A stretch of 64,000 nucleotides of DNA. Origin: Paenibacillus illinoisensis NBRC 15959. GTDB lineage: Bacteria; Bacillota; Bacilli; Paenibacillales; Paenibacillaceae. The notes beneath the pieces were generated by a model, which did not search any database, was not told where the DNA came from, and was given only the letters and a program-made list of their open reading frames with translations. Below, in pieces: positions 1-7,384 of the stretch. A program made the position numbers and the translations under genes. The number at the start of each line of letters is the position of its first letter. The first letter of the stretch is position 1. The stretch is taken from NCBI RefSeq assembly GCF_004000925.1, contig NZ_BIME01000007.1, positions 186,001 to 250,000 of the forward strand, written 5' to 3'.

Positions 1-582
1 TCCGGTACAGAGCGCCAGAATACCGCCAATCAGCGTGATTTCGTTAATGATGTTGGTCGTCATGTATACGGATATGAAATCAGCCGAGAAGAAGACCAGC
101 GCTTCGATGACAAATAAAATAATCGCTGAAAGCATGATGCCAAAGCCGAAAGAAGAAGCCAGAATTAATGCCGTAATGCCTGAGAAAATGGTGTTGATCT
201 GCAAAAAGGTGTTATCCCCCTGCAGTGCACTTTGCAGCGGTCCGAGAATCGGTATCGACCCTAAGCATAATAAAGAGATCGCAACCGTTAATCCTTCATT
301 CAGTCCATTGGATGAGAAGCGGGTCATGATTTTGGACAAGATCTGGTCGAAATTAATCAGTTGACCGATAATGCCGCCTACCGTAAGAAAGATAACAAAC
401 ATGACCTGATACTGGCTGGTGGAGATACTTTCCATCGTTGTACTGATTCCGATGATAATTGCGCTGATCCCAATGACTTGATACAGGATGGCTTTATATC
501 CGTCATTGACAAACGTTTTGGTGATCGCTCCAAGAGTACTTCCGAATACAATGGAAAAGCAATTGACTAATATTCCTAACAT
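1..582 (-). CDS. DUF554 family membrane protein (3' end cut by window)
   Basis: The reading frame starts at an ATG read leftwards from base 582 and stays open to base 1, so the C-terminus is missing. An AGGAGTGA ribosome binding site precedes the start. The start MLGILVNCFSIVFGSTLG, the repeated hydrophobic segments (VIGISAIIIGIS, FLTVGGIIGQL, LTVAISLLCLGSIPILGP) and the glycine-rich helices fit the DUF554 (YdfK/YqgA) family of inner-membrane proteins. The function of that family is unknown. The gene begins 16 bases after the stop of the amidohydrolase gene on the same strand, so the two are probably cotranscribed. At least 194 residues are visible, against a usual family length of about 230. 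Confidence 0.8.
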   Translation of the reverse strand, partial: MLGILVNCFSIVFGSTLGAITKTFVNDGYKAILYQVIGISAIIIGISTTMESISTSQYQVMFVIFLTVGGIIGQLINFDQILSKIMTRFSSNGLNEGLTVAISLLCLGSIPILGPLQSALQGDNTFLQINTIFSGITALILASSFGFGIMLSAIILFVIEALVFFSADFISVYMTTNIINEITLIGGILALCTG

Positions 583-598
583 GATTTCACTCCTGAAT

Positions 599-1933
599 TC
601 ACCAAACCGAGTTTAGAACATCGTCTACTTGCTGTATTCTCGTCACAGATGGTGTTTGAATTAGATTTCCTTTGACCATGACCATGCGTACACCGGATAA
701 TGCTTCAATGTTTTCCAGTGGACTCTGGTCCAGCACGATCAGATCTGCCTGTTTTCCGATATCGACCGTTCCTGTAACGTCCTCAATGCCCAGAATCTTC
801 GCGTTGGTTCGGGTCACCATATCAATCAGCTGTTTGTTGCTAAGGGTAGTCTGTTTGATGTAATAATCCATTTCTCTCCACATGTCATAGTGAGTCACGT
901 ACGACATGGCGGCATCGGTGCCAACACCGATGGTAATGCCATTTTCGATGGCCTGCTGGGCACCTTTTAACATGGATGTATACACGAGTCTGGCGTTTTC
1001 TTTCACGGTTGCACTCACCTTCGTTACTCTCGAATCGAGCAGAGCAGAGGGATAAGCCGCCAGAAAGGTAGGAATGAGCGCAGTATAGCCATTCAGGGCA
1101 TTTGGATTGTTTTTGAACAAACGGATAATCTCGTCATCCATCTCGGAGCCGTGCTCAATCGTATCCACGCCGCCTTTTAATGCAACTCTGACACCTTCCG
1201 TGCTTTCCACGTGAGCTGCCACCCGCAGCCCGATTTTGTGGGCTTCATCGCAGATCGCGGCAACTTCCTCGACCGTCATCTGCAAACGGCCAGCTTCGCC
1301 GACCATTTTGGCATCCGTCACGCCGCCCGTCACGCAGATTTTGATGAGATCCACGCCGTTCTTCACATTGATGCGTACATTCTTTCGAGCTTCCCAAGGG
1401 GAGTCCCCAACGAGAGCAAGGAAAGGAGCACCATGTCCTCCTGTTACACTTAGGAAAAATCCAGAAACAAGCAGATTGGGACCAACGAAGTCACCGTTAT
1501 TAATTTCATCCCGCAATTTTACATCGGTATAGAAGAATTCGCCGACACTGCGCATCGTGGTTACGCCCGCGTGGAGTGCGGTCAGGGCATTGCGTTTCAT
1601 TCGTTTTTTCAGAACGTTTTTGCCGAATTTCGTGTTCAGGATTCGATCATAGGCGAAGTGCAGCATGCCTTCGCTGACCGACAGGCTGAAGGGCTTACCA
1701 TCCGCAAAGAGATGGACGTGAGCGTTGATCAAGCCAGGCATCACATATTTTCCCGATAGGTCGATGACCTCATAGTGGCTCGGAATGGCCAGTTCACTTG
1801 ATTTTCCAATCCCCTGAATCAGCCCTTGCAGCCCTTGCTCATTGACCAGGACGGTCATATTTTTCTCCAGATCGCGATTAAGGTCTCCATGAATCAGATG
1901 GCAGTTCTTTAATGCATAAGCTGTGTTCGTCAT
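599..1933 (-). CDS. Imidazolonepropionase-like amidohydrolase
   Basis: This 444-residue protein is a metal-dependent hydrolase of the amidohydrolase superfamily. Visible features are the metal-binding NAHVHLF motif (His72 and His74), a lysine in LIKICVTGG that is likely carboxylated, later metal histidines in AAHVES and TIEHGSE, and the catalytic aspartate in GVGTDAAM. The C-terminal strands (DIGKQADLIVLD) close the small beta-domain typical of imidazolonepropionase- and prolidase-like members. The substrate cannot be read from the sequence. The ATG at 1933 has a strong AAGGAGGA site. The gene is followed 16 bases later by the DUF554 gene and preceded by a TetR-type regulator on the same strand, with a palindrome in the gap between them. 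It is cytoplasmic, with no signal peptide. Confidence 0.88.
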   Translation of the reverse strand: MTNTAYALKNCHLIHGDLNRDLEKNMTVLVNEQGLQGLIQGIGKSSELAIPSHYEVIDLSGKYVMPGLINAHVHLFADGKPFSLSVSEGMLHFAYDRILNTKFGKNVLKKRMKRNALTALHAGVTTMRSVGEFFYTDVKLRDEINNGDFVGPNLLVSGFFLSVTGGHGAPFLALVGDSPWEARKNVRINVKNGVDLIKICVTGGVTDAKMVGEAGRLQMTVEEVAAICDEAHKIGLRVAAHVESTEGVRVALKGGVDTIEHGSEMDDEIIRLFKNNPNALNGYTALIPTFLAAYPSALLDSRVTKVSATVKENARLVYTSMLKGAQQAIENGITIGVGTDAAMSYVTHYDMWREMDYYIKQTTLSNKQLIDMVTRTNAKILGIEDVTGTVDIGKQADLIVLDQSPLENIEALSGVRMVMVKGNLIQTPSVTRIQQVDDVLNSVW

Positions 1934-1971
1934 TGGGTGTTCCTCCTTGAAATGAGCATCGAATTTAAAAT

Positions 1972-1986
1972 TGAATTATTAATTCA
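1972..1986. promoter_or_regulatory. Palindrome upstream of the amidohydrolase operon
   Basis: The sequence TGAATTA-T-TAATTCA is a perfect 7-1-7 inverted repeat about 40 bases upstream of the amidohydrolase start, followed by a further TGAATCA. It shares the GAAT/ATTC and TTAAT character of the palindrome in front of the neighbouring TetR gene. It may therefore be a second site for that regulator. This is an inference from position and similarity only. Confidence 0.4.
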
Positions 1987-2094
1987 TTTTTGAATCAAAA
2001 AAAATAAGGGGGGGTGGATTAGGCATTTTTTTGGCGTGCGGACCAAGTACGTTTGTTGACCTGATCTGCACGCAGTGCCAGCTAGGCGTATAGC

Positions 2095-2709
2095 TTATTC
2101 GCTCAAACTCTTCATGCCGTATAACCGGTATACATATAATGCTTCAAAAATCTGCTTGCGGCTGTCCTCGCTCATGTCCCGTTTCAACAAATCCAGGTTC
2201 ATGTCGATCACATTGTGTGCGAGGATATCGAGCAAGATCAGGTGTTCTTCCATTCCAATCTCATAATGCTTGTACTGCTTTTTGAGATAGGCTTTCTTGG
2301 TTTCGATCATAGTCTCGACGAGCTCGTTCTTGGCGTTGGTGTAGATCGTTCCTTTGTTCTTTTCGAAAATGATGATGATCTGGTTCCGGTATTTGCGCAA
2401 TACGTCGACCTGTTCCTGCAGCAGTGCCGATTTCCTTTCGCTGTCCGTATCCGCCTCGAACAGGTTCTGGTTATCGAAGTGAATGGTATCGACCAGCACT
2501 TTTTTCAGGTAATCCACCAGATCGGGCGGCACGGCTGCGTAGAACAGATCCTTTTTGTTTTTGAAATACGTATAGATATTGCCTACCGAAATATTGATTT
2601 CATTTGCAATGTCGCTCATTTTGGCATCCACAAAACCTTTCTCGTAGAACACCTTGAGCGCCGCGTATTCAATTTCTTTCCTGACTTCGTCTTTCTTGGC
2701 TTGCACCAT
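2095..2709 (-). CDS. TetR/AcrR family transcriptional regulator
   Basis: This is a 204-residue DNA-binding regulator. The N-terminal 60 residues carry the TetR helix-turn-helix (ALKVFYEKGF, MSDIANEINISVGNIYTYFKNKKDLF). The remainder is a variable helical ligand-binding domain. The ATG at 2709 was chosen because AAGGAG lies at a good distance before it; an upstream in-frame ATG at 2778 would put residues across the operator-like palindrome and has no comparable site. The gene lies upstream of the amidohydrolase/DUF554 pair on the same strand and probably controls both that pair and itself. The ligand is unknown. Confidence 0.9.
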   Translation of the reverse strand: MVQAKKDEVRKEIEYAALKVFYEKGFVDAKMSDIANEINISVGNIYTYFKNKKDLFYAAVPPDLVDYLKKVLVDTIHFDNQNLFEADTDSERKSALLQEQVDVLRKYRNQIIIIFEKNKGTIYTNAKNELVETMIETKKAYLKKQYKHYEIGMEEHLILLDILAHNVIDMNLDLLKRDMSEDSRKQIFEALYVYRLYGMKSLSE

Positions 2710-2723
2710 TGAGAACGACTCCT

Positions 2724-2750
2724 TAATAATGAATGAGTGATTCGTTATTA
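2724..2750. promoter_or_regulatory. Probable TetR operator
   Basis: A 27-bp interrupted palindrome has left arm TAATAATGAATGA, centre G and right arm TGATTCGTTATTA. The arms match at 11 of 13 positions. It lies directly upstream of the TetR-type start codon, where self-repression is usual. Length and symmetry fit a TetR dimer pair. No experimental support is available. Confidence 0.6.
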
Positions 2751-3027
2751 GAATAGTCCTTTTGGGATGGGGTGTCAAATGGGAGACGATAGAATTTTAA
2801 TCTAACTAAAACTACGATTTCAGCAGTTATAATTTATTGAGCTCACACACGTTACATAATTCCCAGCACTGGTAAGTACTTAATCGTTATAATACTAAAA
2901 AAAATGTTATGCTGTTTAACTTGTATATATCTCACATTGAATTTAAGAAGTTTATATGGACTCACTACAGTATTAACTTAAGTGAAGTCTGAGCGGTTTT
3001 TATTCTGAATTAGAAGAGGTGAAGTCC
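2751..3027. other. AT-rich intergenic stretch, left boundary of the low-GC insert
   Basis: About 280 bases separate the TetR promoter from the first gene of the AT-rich insert. Base composition drops sharply after about 2795 and stays low to about 5516. No coding frame with a ribosome binding site, direct repeat or tRNA end was recognised here. The AT-rich run around 2890-2950 probably holds the promoter for the following two genes, but no clear -35/-10 pair can be assigned. Confidence 0.5.
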
Positions 3028-4323
3028 GTGGACGCCATCGAAAATGAGTACTATTATGATGGAATCAAATTCTTGGAATATACAAACTTCAAAATTTTCA
3101 AATCTGTTATAGAGGAAAGTACTGGGCATAAGGGCATTGAGGATAATTTCACTGATTATTATTCTAATTTGTTGAACACTTACGGAAATGATCCTATAAA
3201 GTTAGTACATATTAAAAGGCTTTTTTTTGAACACATTGTGTATGGCCGATTGACTAACATTTATTTATATAGAATAAGCACTTCTGCTTTCACAAAACAA
3301 TTTTTTTTCAAAAGAGTATCCTTATTGATTGATGAATTTAAAATTAATTTATCAAATTCAATACATAAATATCTATCTAGAGACGGTTTTTATTTAATGG
3401 ATTCAATTAATGTTACTAAGTCTGGTGCAAATTTCATAGCCGGTTATGATTATGATAGCCAAGGGGATAATGTAGTTTCTGCCAGATTTTTATTCGGAAG
3501 AAATGTATTTAAGAAACATAGCGATAAGAGTGAATTTTTGTTAGGAGCAGTTGAAGTGAACTTTGAGGAAGGAACCTTTACAATATATACAAAGAACCCT
3601 GTAGGGCTAACACAAAATGGGGAAAAAGAGGATGAAATAGAAGAGGAGTCTAGTTATTCTATCTCTAATTATTATAAATTCCTTAAAGATAAAGTTTCTG
3701 AATTGCTTAATATTTCAATTATACCAACTTCTTCCGATAAAGATCAGAAAGGAATGTATAATTTTTGCAAGTCACTTTTTGATCAATTAGTAGAAGAACC
3801 AAAGAAACTGGTTTTTGAGAATATGAATGTACTAATTAGTAAAAAAGTCAAACAACTAATGAAAAAAATAGCTGAATTAGGTGAAAAACCTACAAAGAAT
3901 GAAGGTAAAGCTTTAGAAAAAAAGATGGAAGCACTATTGCTTGGTGTTTATGTGAGTACCAATATGGATGAAAATTCATTAAGACTTAAAGCTAGAGAAC
4001 TATCTTTATTAGGATACCCTTTGAAGATAAATTACAAGAATTCTAGAACTAATAGAAGTTCAACTGGAACCTCCACCGTAAAAAAGCCGATTGCAAGTTC
4101 AGATACTCTTTATAGTTTATTAACTGACTTTGAAAGCACAAGAAAATTAAATAAATGGTCTATGGCGTGGTTTTACGATTTGAAAGATGATTCTGATGAT
4201 GATGCTATTCAAACTGCCATAGAATCTAATAAAGTATGTTTAAAAATCACTTTAATTGCTACCAGACATCATAATAAGGAGATTTTACACCATGTCATTA
4301 GAAACGTTAATAAATATCGTTAG
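3028..4323 (+). CDS. Unrecognised 431-residue protein paired with a SIR2-like protein
   Basis: I do not recognise a family for this protein. It has no signal peptide or membrane helix. The N-terminal two thirds are mixed alpha/beta with many aromatic and acidic residues. An acidic linker (EKEDEIEEES) lies near residue 205, and a lysine-rich helical stretch (KKVKQLMKKIAEL, ALEKKMEALL) follows. A serine/threonine-rich linker comes next, and the C-terminal segment ends with HHNKEILHHV. The GTG at 3028 is preceded by AGGTG at six bases; a GTG at 3019 is the alternative. The last 32 bases overlap the SIR2-like gene, indicating coupled translation. The region is far more AT-rich than its surroundings, suggesting horizontal acquisition. 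A sensor or partner for the SIR2 effector is the likely role, by context only. Confidence 0.75.
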   Translation: MDAIENEYYYDGIKFLEYTNFKIFKSVIEESTGHKGIEDNFTDYYSNLLNTYGNDPIKLVHIKRLFFEHIVYGRLTNIYLYRISTSAFTKQFFFKRVSLLIDEFKINLSNSIHKYLSRDGFYLMDSINVTKSGANFIAGYDYDSQGDNVVSARFLFGRNVFKKHSDKSEFLLGAVEVNFEEGTFTIYTKNPVGLTQNGEKEDEIEEESSYSISNYYKFLKDKVSELLNISIIPTSSDKDQKGMYNFCKSLFDQLVEEPKKLVFENMNVLISKKVKQLMKKIAELGEKPTKNEGKALEKKMEALLLGVYVSTNMDENSLRLKARELSLLGYPLKINYKNSRTNRSSTGTSTVKKPIASSDTLYSLLTDFESTRKLNKWSMAWFYDLKDDSDDDAIQTAIESNKVCLKITLIATRHHNKEILHHVIRNVNKYR

Positions 4324-5500
4324 TACAGAAAGTGATGAAAGTACTAAAGATGTGCTCATTTGCCTTAATAAAATACTTGATGAGTTTGGAACAAATCCAT
4401 TTATTGATGATGATATAAATGAAATATCTACTGTCGGTGTATTATTATGTGAAAAACTCTATTCTGACGGGCTTTTACAAGTTTCTTTTTCATATTCTTG
4501 CAACGATTTAGATGAAGAGACAGAAAGCCTTTCTCATAATTGTAAATACTGTGGAGAGGTACTCCATGAATCTATTGATTATCATGATGTTACGAGAATT
4601 TATAAATTTTCAAGAACAAGTTATGATGAGATACTTGAATACAATTATATTCTTAATGAAAATAAATATTTCATACCTGAGCTTTATCGTAATTATGATA
4701 ATTTAGTTAATGAAATAGACAATGTGGTTCCCTTCCTAGGGTCAGGAGTCTCAATGCCTTTTAATTTGCCTAATTGGGAGGGACTCTTACGTGGGCTAGA
4801 GGATTTCCTTTCGGAGGAATTCCATAAAAAATATTATAATGAACTAGTCTCTGACGGTTCATATTTTGAGGCGTTTGATTTGTTATTGGAAAAATCTATG
4901 AATGTATCAAACGAGGACCAGTTAAAAGACGAAATTGTACAAGTTATTTCACAAGCTAATATGGATATTGCTGATGACGAACATAATATTTCTGATTTAA
5001 TAAAATTGAACTCACACTATTATATATCAACAAATTATGATCTTATTTTTGAGCATTTTCTAACAAATGAGGATGGTTATAATACGCCAGTCTGTATGGA
5101 TGAGATTGGGAACTTAAGAAACATATCCACTACGGGCAATAAAGTTATTCATCTACATGGTCACATTAACAGAAAATCAAGCATGGTAGTAACAAAAAAA
5201 GATTATTCCAAACTTTATAGTAGAAAAGGAATACTCGTACAATTAGCTGCAATTTTAGGGAATAAATCATTGCTTTTTATAGGGTTTTCTTTTAAAGATA
5301 AATTCTTCAATGATATATACGACAAGTTAGTGAATATTTTGAAAACGCATCATTATATTGTATTGTTTAATCCTGATTTACAAGAGATAAGAGAATTAAA
5401 TAAGAAAAATATCAAAGTTATTGGACTTAGAGTTAATGATGGTGACTATATAGATGCCATAAGAACATTAATTAATTTTATCGTGAGAAAGGTTAATTAA
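4292..5500 (+). CDS. SIR2-like domain protein, probable NAD-consuming defence effector
   Basis: This 402-residue protein carries a SIR2-family fold from about residue 140 onwards. It has the NAD-binding FLGSGVS motif at 148-154, STNYD at 246-250, the HLHGH motif at 287-291 with the probable catalytic His289, and IGFSFKD at 330-336. Such SIR2_2-type proteins act in several anti-phage systems by depleting NAD. The first 140 residues are a separate module with a CKYCG pair (Cys84, Cys87) that may bind metal with nearby histidines. The ATG at 4292 has AAGGAG upstream and lies inside the end of the preceding gene. No classical four-cysteine zinc site of deacetylase sirtuins is present, which fits hydrolase rather than deacetylase activity. 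A role in defence is inferred from the family, the overlap and the AT-rich context. Confidence 0.85.
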   Translation: MSLETLINIVSTESDESTKDVLICLNKILDEFGTNPFIDDDINEISTVGVLLCEKLYSDGLLQVSFSYSCNDLDEETESLSHNCKYCGEVLHESIDYHDVTRIYKFSRTSYDEILEYNYILNENKYFIPELYRNYDNLVNEIDNVVPFLGSGVSMPFNLPNWEGLLRGLEDFLSEEFHKKYYNELVSDGSYFEAFDLLLEKSMNVSNEDQLKDEIVQVISQANMDIADDEHNISDLIKLNSHYYISTNYDLIFEHFLTNEDGYNTPVCMDEIGNLRNISTTGNKVIHLHGHINRKSSMVVTKKDYSKLYSRKGILVQLAAILGNKSLLFIGFSFKDKFFNDIYDKLVNILKTHHYIVLFNPDLQEIRELNKKNIKVIGLRVNDGDYIDAIRTLINFIVRKVN

Positions 5501-5516
5501 TATTTTAAATACCATA

Positions 5517-5726
5517 TTATTCGAGATTTATAATCTCCCTAATATCATCAATATCCAACGCTTCTGCGATCCGCTCAATATGAGCAAAGTTAATGTTCTC
5601 GCGCTTCCCTGACTGCAACTCACTTAACGCAGCATGGCGAATATCAGATAACCGTGCCAACTCGCGCAGTGAAATATTATGTTTTTCTGTGAGTTTATGA
5701 ATATTGACGACGACTTTCTTAGCCAT
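5517..5726 (-). CDS. XRE/Cro-C1 family small regulator
   Basis: This 69-residue protein is almost entirely one helix-turn-helix domain: HKLTEKHNISLRELARLSDI, then RHAALSELQSGKR, then HIERIAEALDI. It resembles short Cro/C1-type regulators in Bacillota genomes and elements. The ATG at 5726 has AGGAG seven bases upstream; the in-frame ATG at 5750 lacks a site. It converges on the SIR2-like gene, 16 bases beyond that gene's stop, and diverges from the 89-residue gene at 5835. The 108-base gap to that gene carries a large inverted repeat that is its likely operator. Confidence 0.88.
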   Translation of the reverse strand: MAKKVVVNIHKLTEKHNISLRELARLSDIRHAALSELQSGKRENINFAHIERIAEALDIDDIREIINLE

Positions 5727-5761
5727 GAGTATCACTCCTAAAATTTCCATGTGGTCTTGAC

Positions 5762-5817
5762 GTTACGCATGAACGTACCATATAATTTTTGTATATCTGG
5801 TACTCTTATGCGTACCA
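5762..5817. promoter_or_regulatory. Long inverted repeat between XRE regulator and divergent small gene
   Basis: Two pairs of half-sites are arranged symmetrically about base 5789: TACGCAT at 5764-5770 with ATGCGTA at 5808-5814, and GTACCA at 5775-5780 with TGGTAC at 5798-5803. The AT-rich centre probably contains promoter elements for one or both genes. The spacing suggests two dimers or a tetramer of the XRE protein. A structured RNA role is possible but less likely given the divergent layout. Confidence 0.6.
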
Positions 5818-5834
5818 ATTTTAGGGGTGGTGAC

Positions 5835-6104
5835 ATGACAAGTACCAACGGCGAAGAGCTATCTTCGCAGTACGCACAACTCATCGAACAGGAAGACGAT
5901 TACGTAGACCAACTTGTCACATGCAACAAACTCATCCTGGATTCCATGGACATCATCGCTAAGCGGGCGGGGGTACTGCACATGGATACTGTAAAACAGG
6001 CAGCATATCACCTTCATGCCATGGAGCAGGATCTGAACCGAAAGTTATTCGAAGTCCGACTGAAGAAGAGCATCTTAGCGAATCGAATGAACCAGTCTAT
6101 ATAA
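5835..6104 (+). CDS. Small helical protein of unknown function
   Basis: This 89-residue protein is not recognised. It appears wholly alpha-helical and charged (QLIEQEDDYVDQLVTC, AMEQDLNRKLFEVRLKK), with no membrane segment or signal peptide. The ATG at 5835 follows GGGGTGGTGAC; upstream in-frame codons would run through the inverted repeat. It is transcribed divergently from the XRE regulator and is followed within 15 bases by a strong terminator, so it forms a single-gene unit. It could be a target of the XRE repressor or part of an element remnant. Confidence 0.65.
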   Translation: MTSTNGEELSSQYAQLIEQEDDYVDQLVTCNKLILDSMDIIAKRAGVLHMDTVKQAAYHLHAMEQDLNRKLFEVRLKKSILANRMNQSI

Positions 6105-6118
6105 AATTACACTCTAAT

Positions 6119-6165
6119 AAGGGACAGATCAGGATCATTTTATGATGATCTTGGACTGTCCCTTT
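6119..6165 (+). terminator. Rho-independent terminator after the small helical protein
   Basis: AAGGGACAG pairs with CTGTCCCTT around an inner ATCAT/ATGAT hairpin. The T-run is short and interrupted. Confidence 0.6.
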
Positions 6166-6300
6166 ACCTTTCCTTGAAAAATCACGCTTTCAATTAAGCA
6201 TTGACTTTCCCGTTGTGTCCCCCTAAACTTCAATTATTAAAATACTTTTAAAAACATTTTTTCGAATGATAAATCAATTGAAAGGAGGGTTCAATTCTAC

Positions 6301-7335
6301 ATGCAGCCTACATCACACAACACACAGCAGGTGAAGCGAATTAATGTGGAGCTGGTGAAGAACACGCTTAGATCAACCGGCGTGGGAACGAAGTCTTCCA
6401 TTGCGAATCTGACAAAACTCAGTGTGGCGACCTGCGGCACAATTCTGAACGAGCTGCTGCAGACGGGAGAGATTATCGATCTGGGCCCGGATGAATCAAG
6501 CGGGGGGAGACCTGCGAGCAGATATCAATTCAATGCGGACTATGCCAGCGTGCTATGCGTGTTTATTCGAACAGAGGGCGGTGTTCACTCGATCACGCAT
6601 CTTCAGGCTAATCTGAATGGCGAGATAAAGGATGAGCAGACGCTTATTTTGGATGAGATTACCGTGGCTACGGTGGAGGATTTGGCTACAGCCTTGATTG
6701 AAAAGTACAACAATGTTCAGGCGATTGGGATCGGCATACCGGGGGTGGCACACAACGGAATTATTGGCATTTGTGATGTGCCAGGTCTGGCAGGTCAGCC
6801 GCTGGGGCCGTGGCTCAAGGAGCGATTCGATGACGTCGAAGTCATCATTGATAACGACATGAATCTGACGGTGTACGGACTGTACAACGAGCAGCATTTT
6901 GAGGAAGAGAAAAACTTTGCGGTGGTCACTTTTCCAAAAAATCATTATCCCGGGGCAGGCTTCATCATTGACGGTCACCCGTTGAAAGGGAACACACATT
7001 TTAGCGGCGAGGTATCCTACCTGCCTTTTGGGGTGTCATCCGAAGAACAGCTTCAGCTGCTGCAAACTCCGGAGGGACTGCATCAGCTTGTGGTCAAAAC
7101 GCTGGTATCCATCATTGTCATTATTAACCCGGCAGCGATCGTCATTACAGGAGACACGATGGACTCTGGCATGCAGCACGATCTGATCCAGAGTTGCCTG
7201 CAAACCATTCCACAGGAGCATATGCCACAAGTCATGATTCAAAATGACACACGGCGTGAATATGTTACCGGCCTGGTTGCTGTCACGTTGGAGAGCTTAA
7301 CCTACCGCATCCAGTTAATCGAGAAAAAATGGTAG
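6301..7335 (+). CDS. ROK family transcriptional regulator
   Basis: The 344-residue product has an N-terminal winged helix-turn-helix (about residues 10-70; KRINVELVKNTL, SSIANLTKLSVATCGTIL) followed by SSGGRPASRY, the usual junction to a ROK kinase-like domain. The ROK domain shows IGIGIPGV and IDNDMNLTVYG, but the zinc-binding cysteine cluster common in NagC/XylR relatives is not evident. Such proteins sense a sugar or phosphosugar and repress uptake genes. AAAGGAGGG lies 11 bases before the ATG. The MFS transporter gene begins about 50 bases downstream on the same strand, so the two probably form one sugar-responsive operon. Confidence 0.88.
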   Translation: MQPTSHNTQQVKRINVELVKNTLRSTGVGTKSSIANLTKLSVATCGTILNELLQTGEIIDLGPDESSGGRPASRYQFNADYASVLCVFIRTEGGVHSITHLQANLNGEIKDEQTLILDEITVATVEDLATALIEKYNNVQAIGIGIPGVAHNGIIGICDVPGLAGQPLGPWLKERFDDVEVIIDNDMNLTVYGLYNEQHFEEEKNFAVVTFPKNHYPGAGFIIDGHPLKGNTHFSGEVSYLPFGVSSEEQLQLLQTPEGLHQLVVKTLVSIIVIINPAAIVITGDTMDSGMQHDLIQSCLQTIPQEHMPQVMIQNDTRREYVTGLVAVTLESLTYRIQLIEKKW

Positions 7336-7384
7336 ATCATATGTGACGAATCGTTATTTGTCTTATACAACAGGAGGTACTATT

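Noticed and set aside
3028..5500. Thoeris or SIR2-HerA assignment for the SIR2 module
   Set aside because: The partner has neither a TIR domain nor Walker A/B motifs, so neither known system fits.
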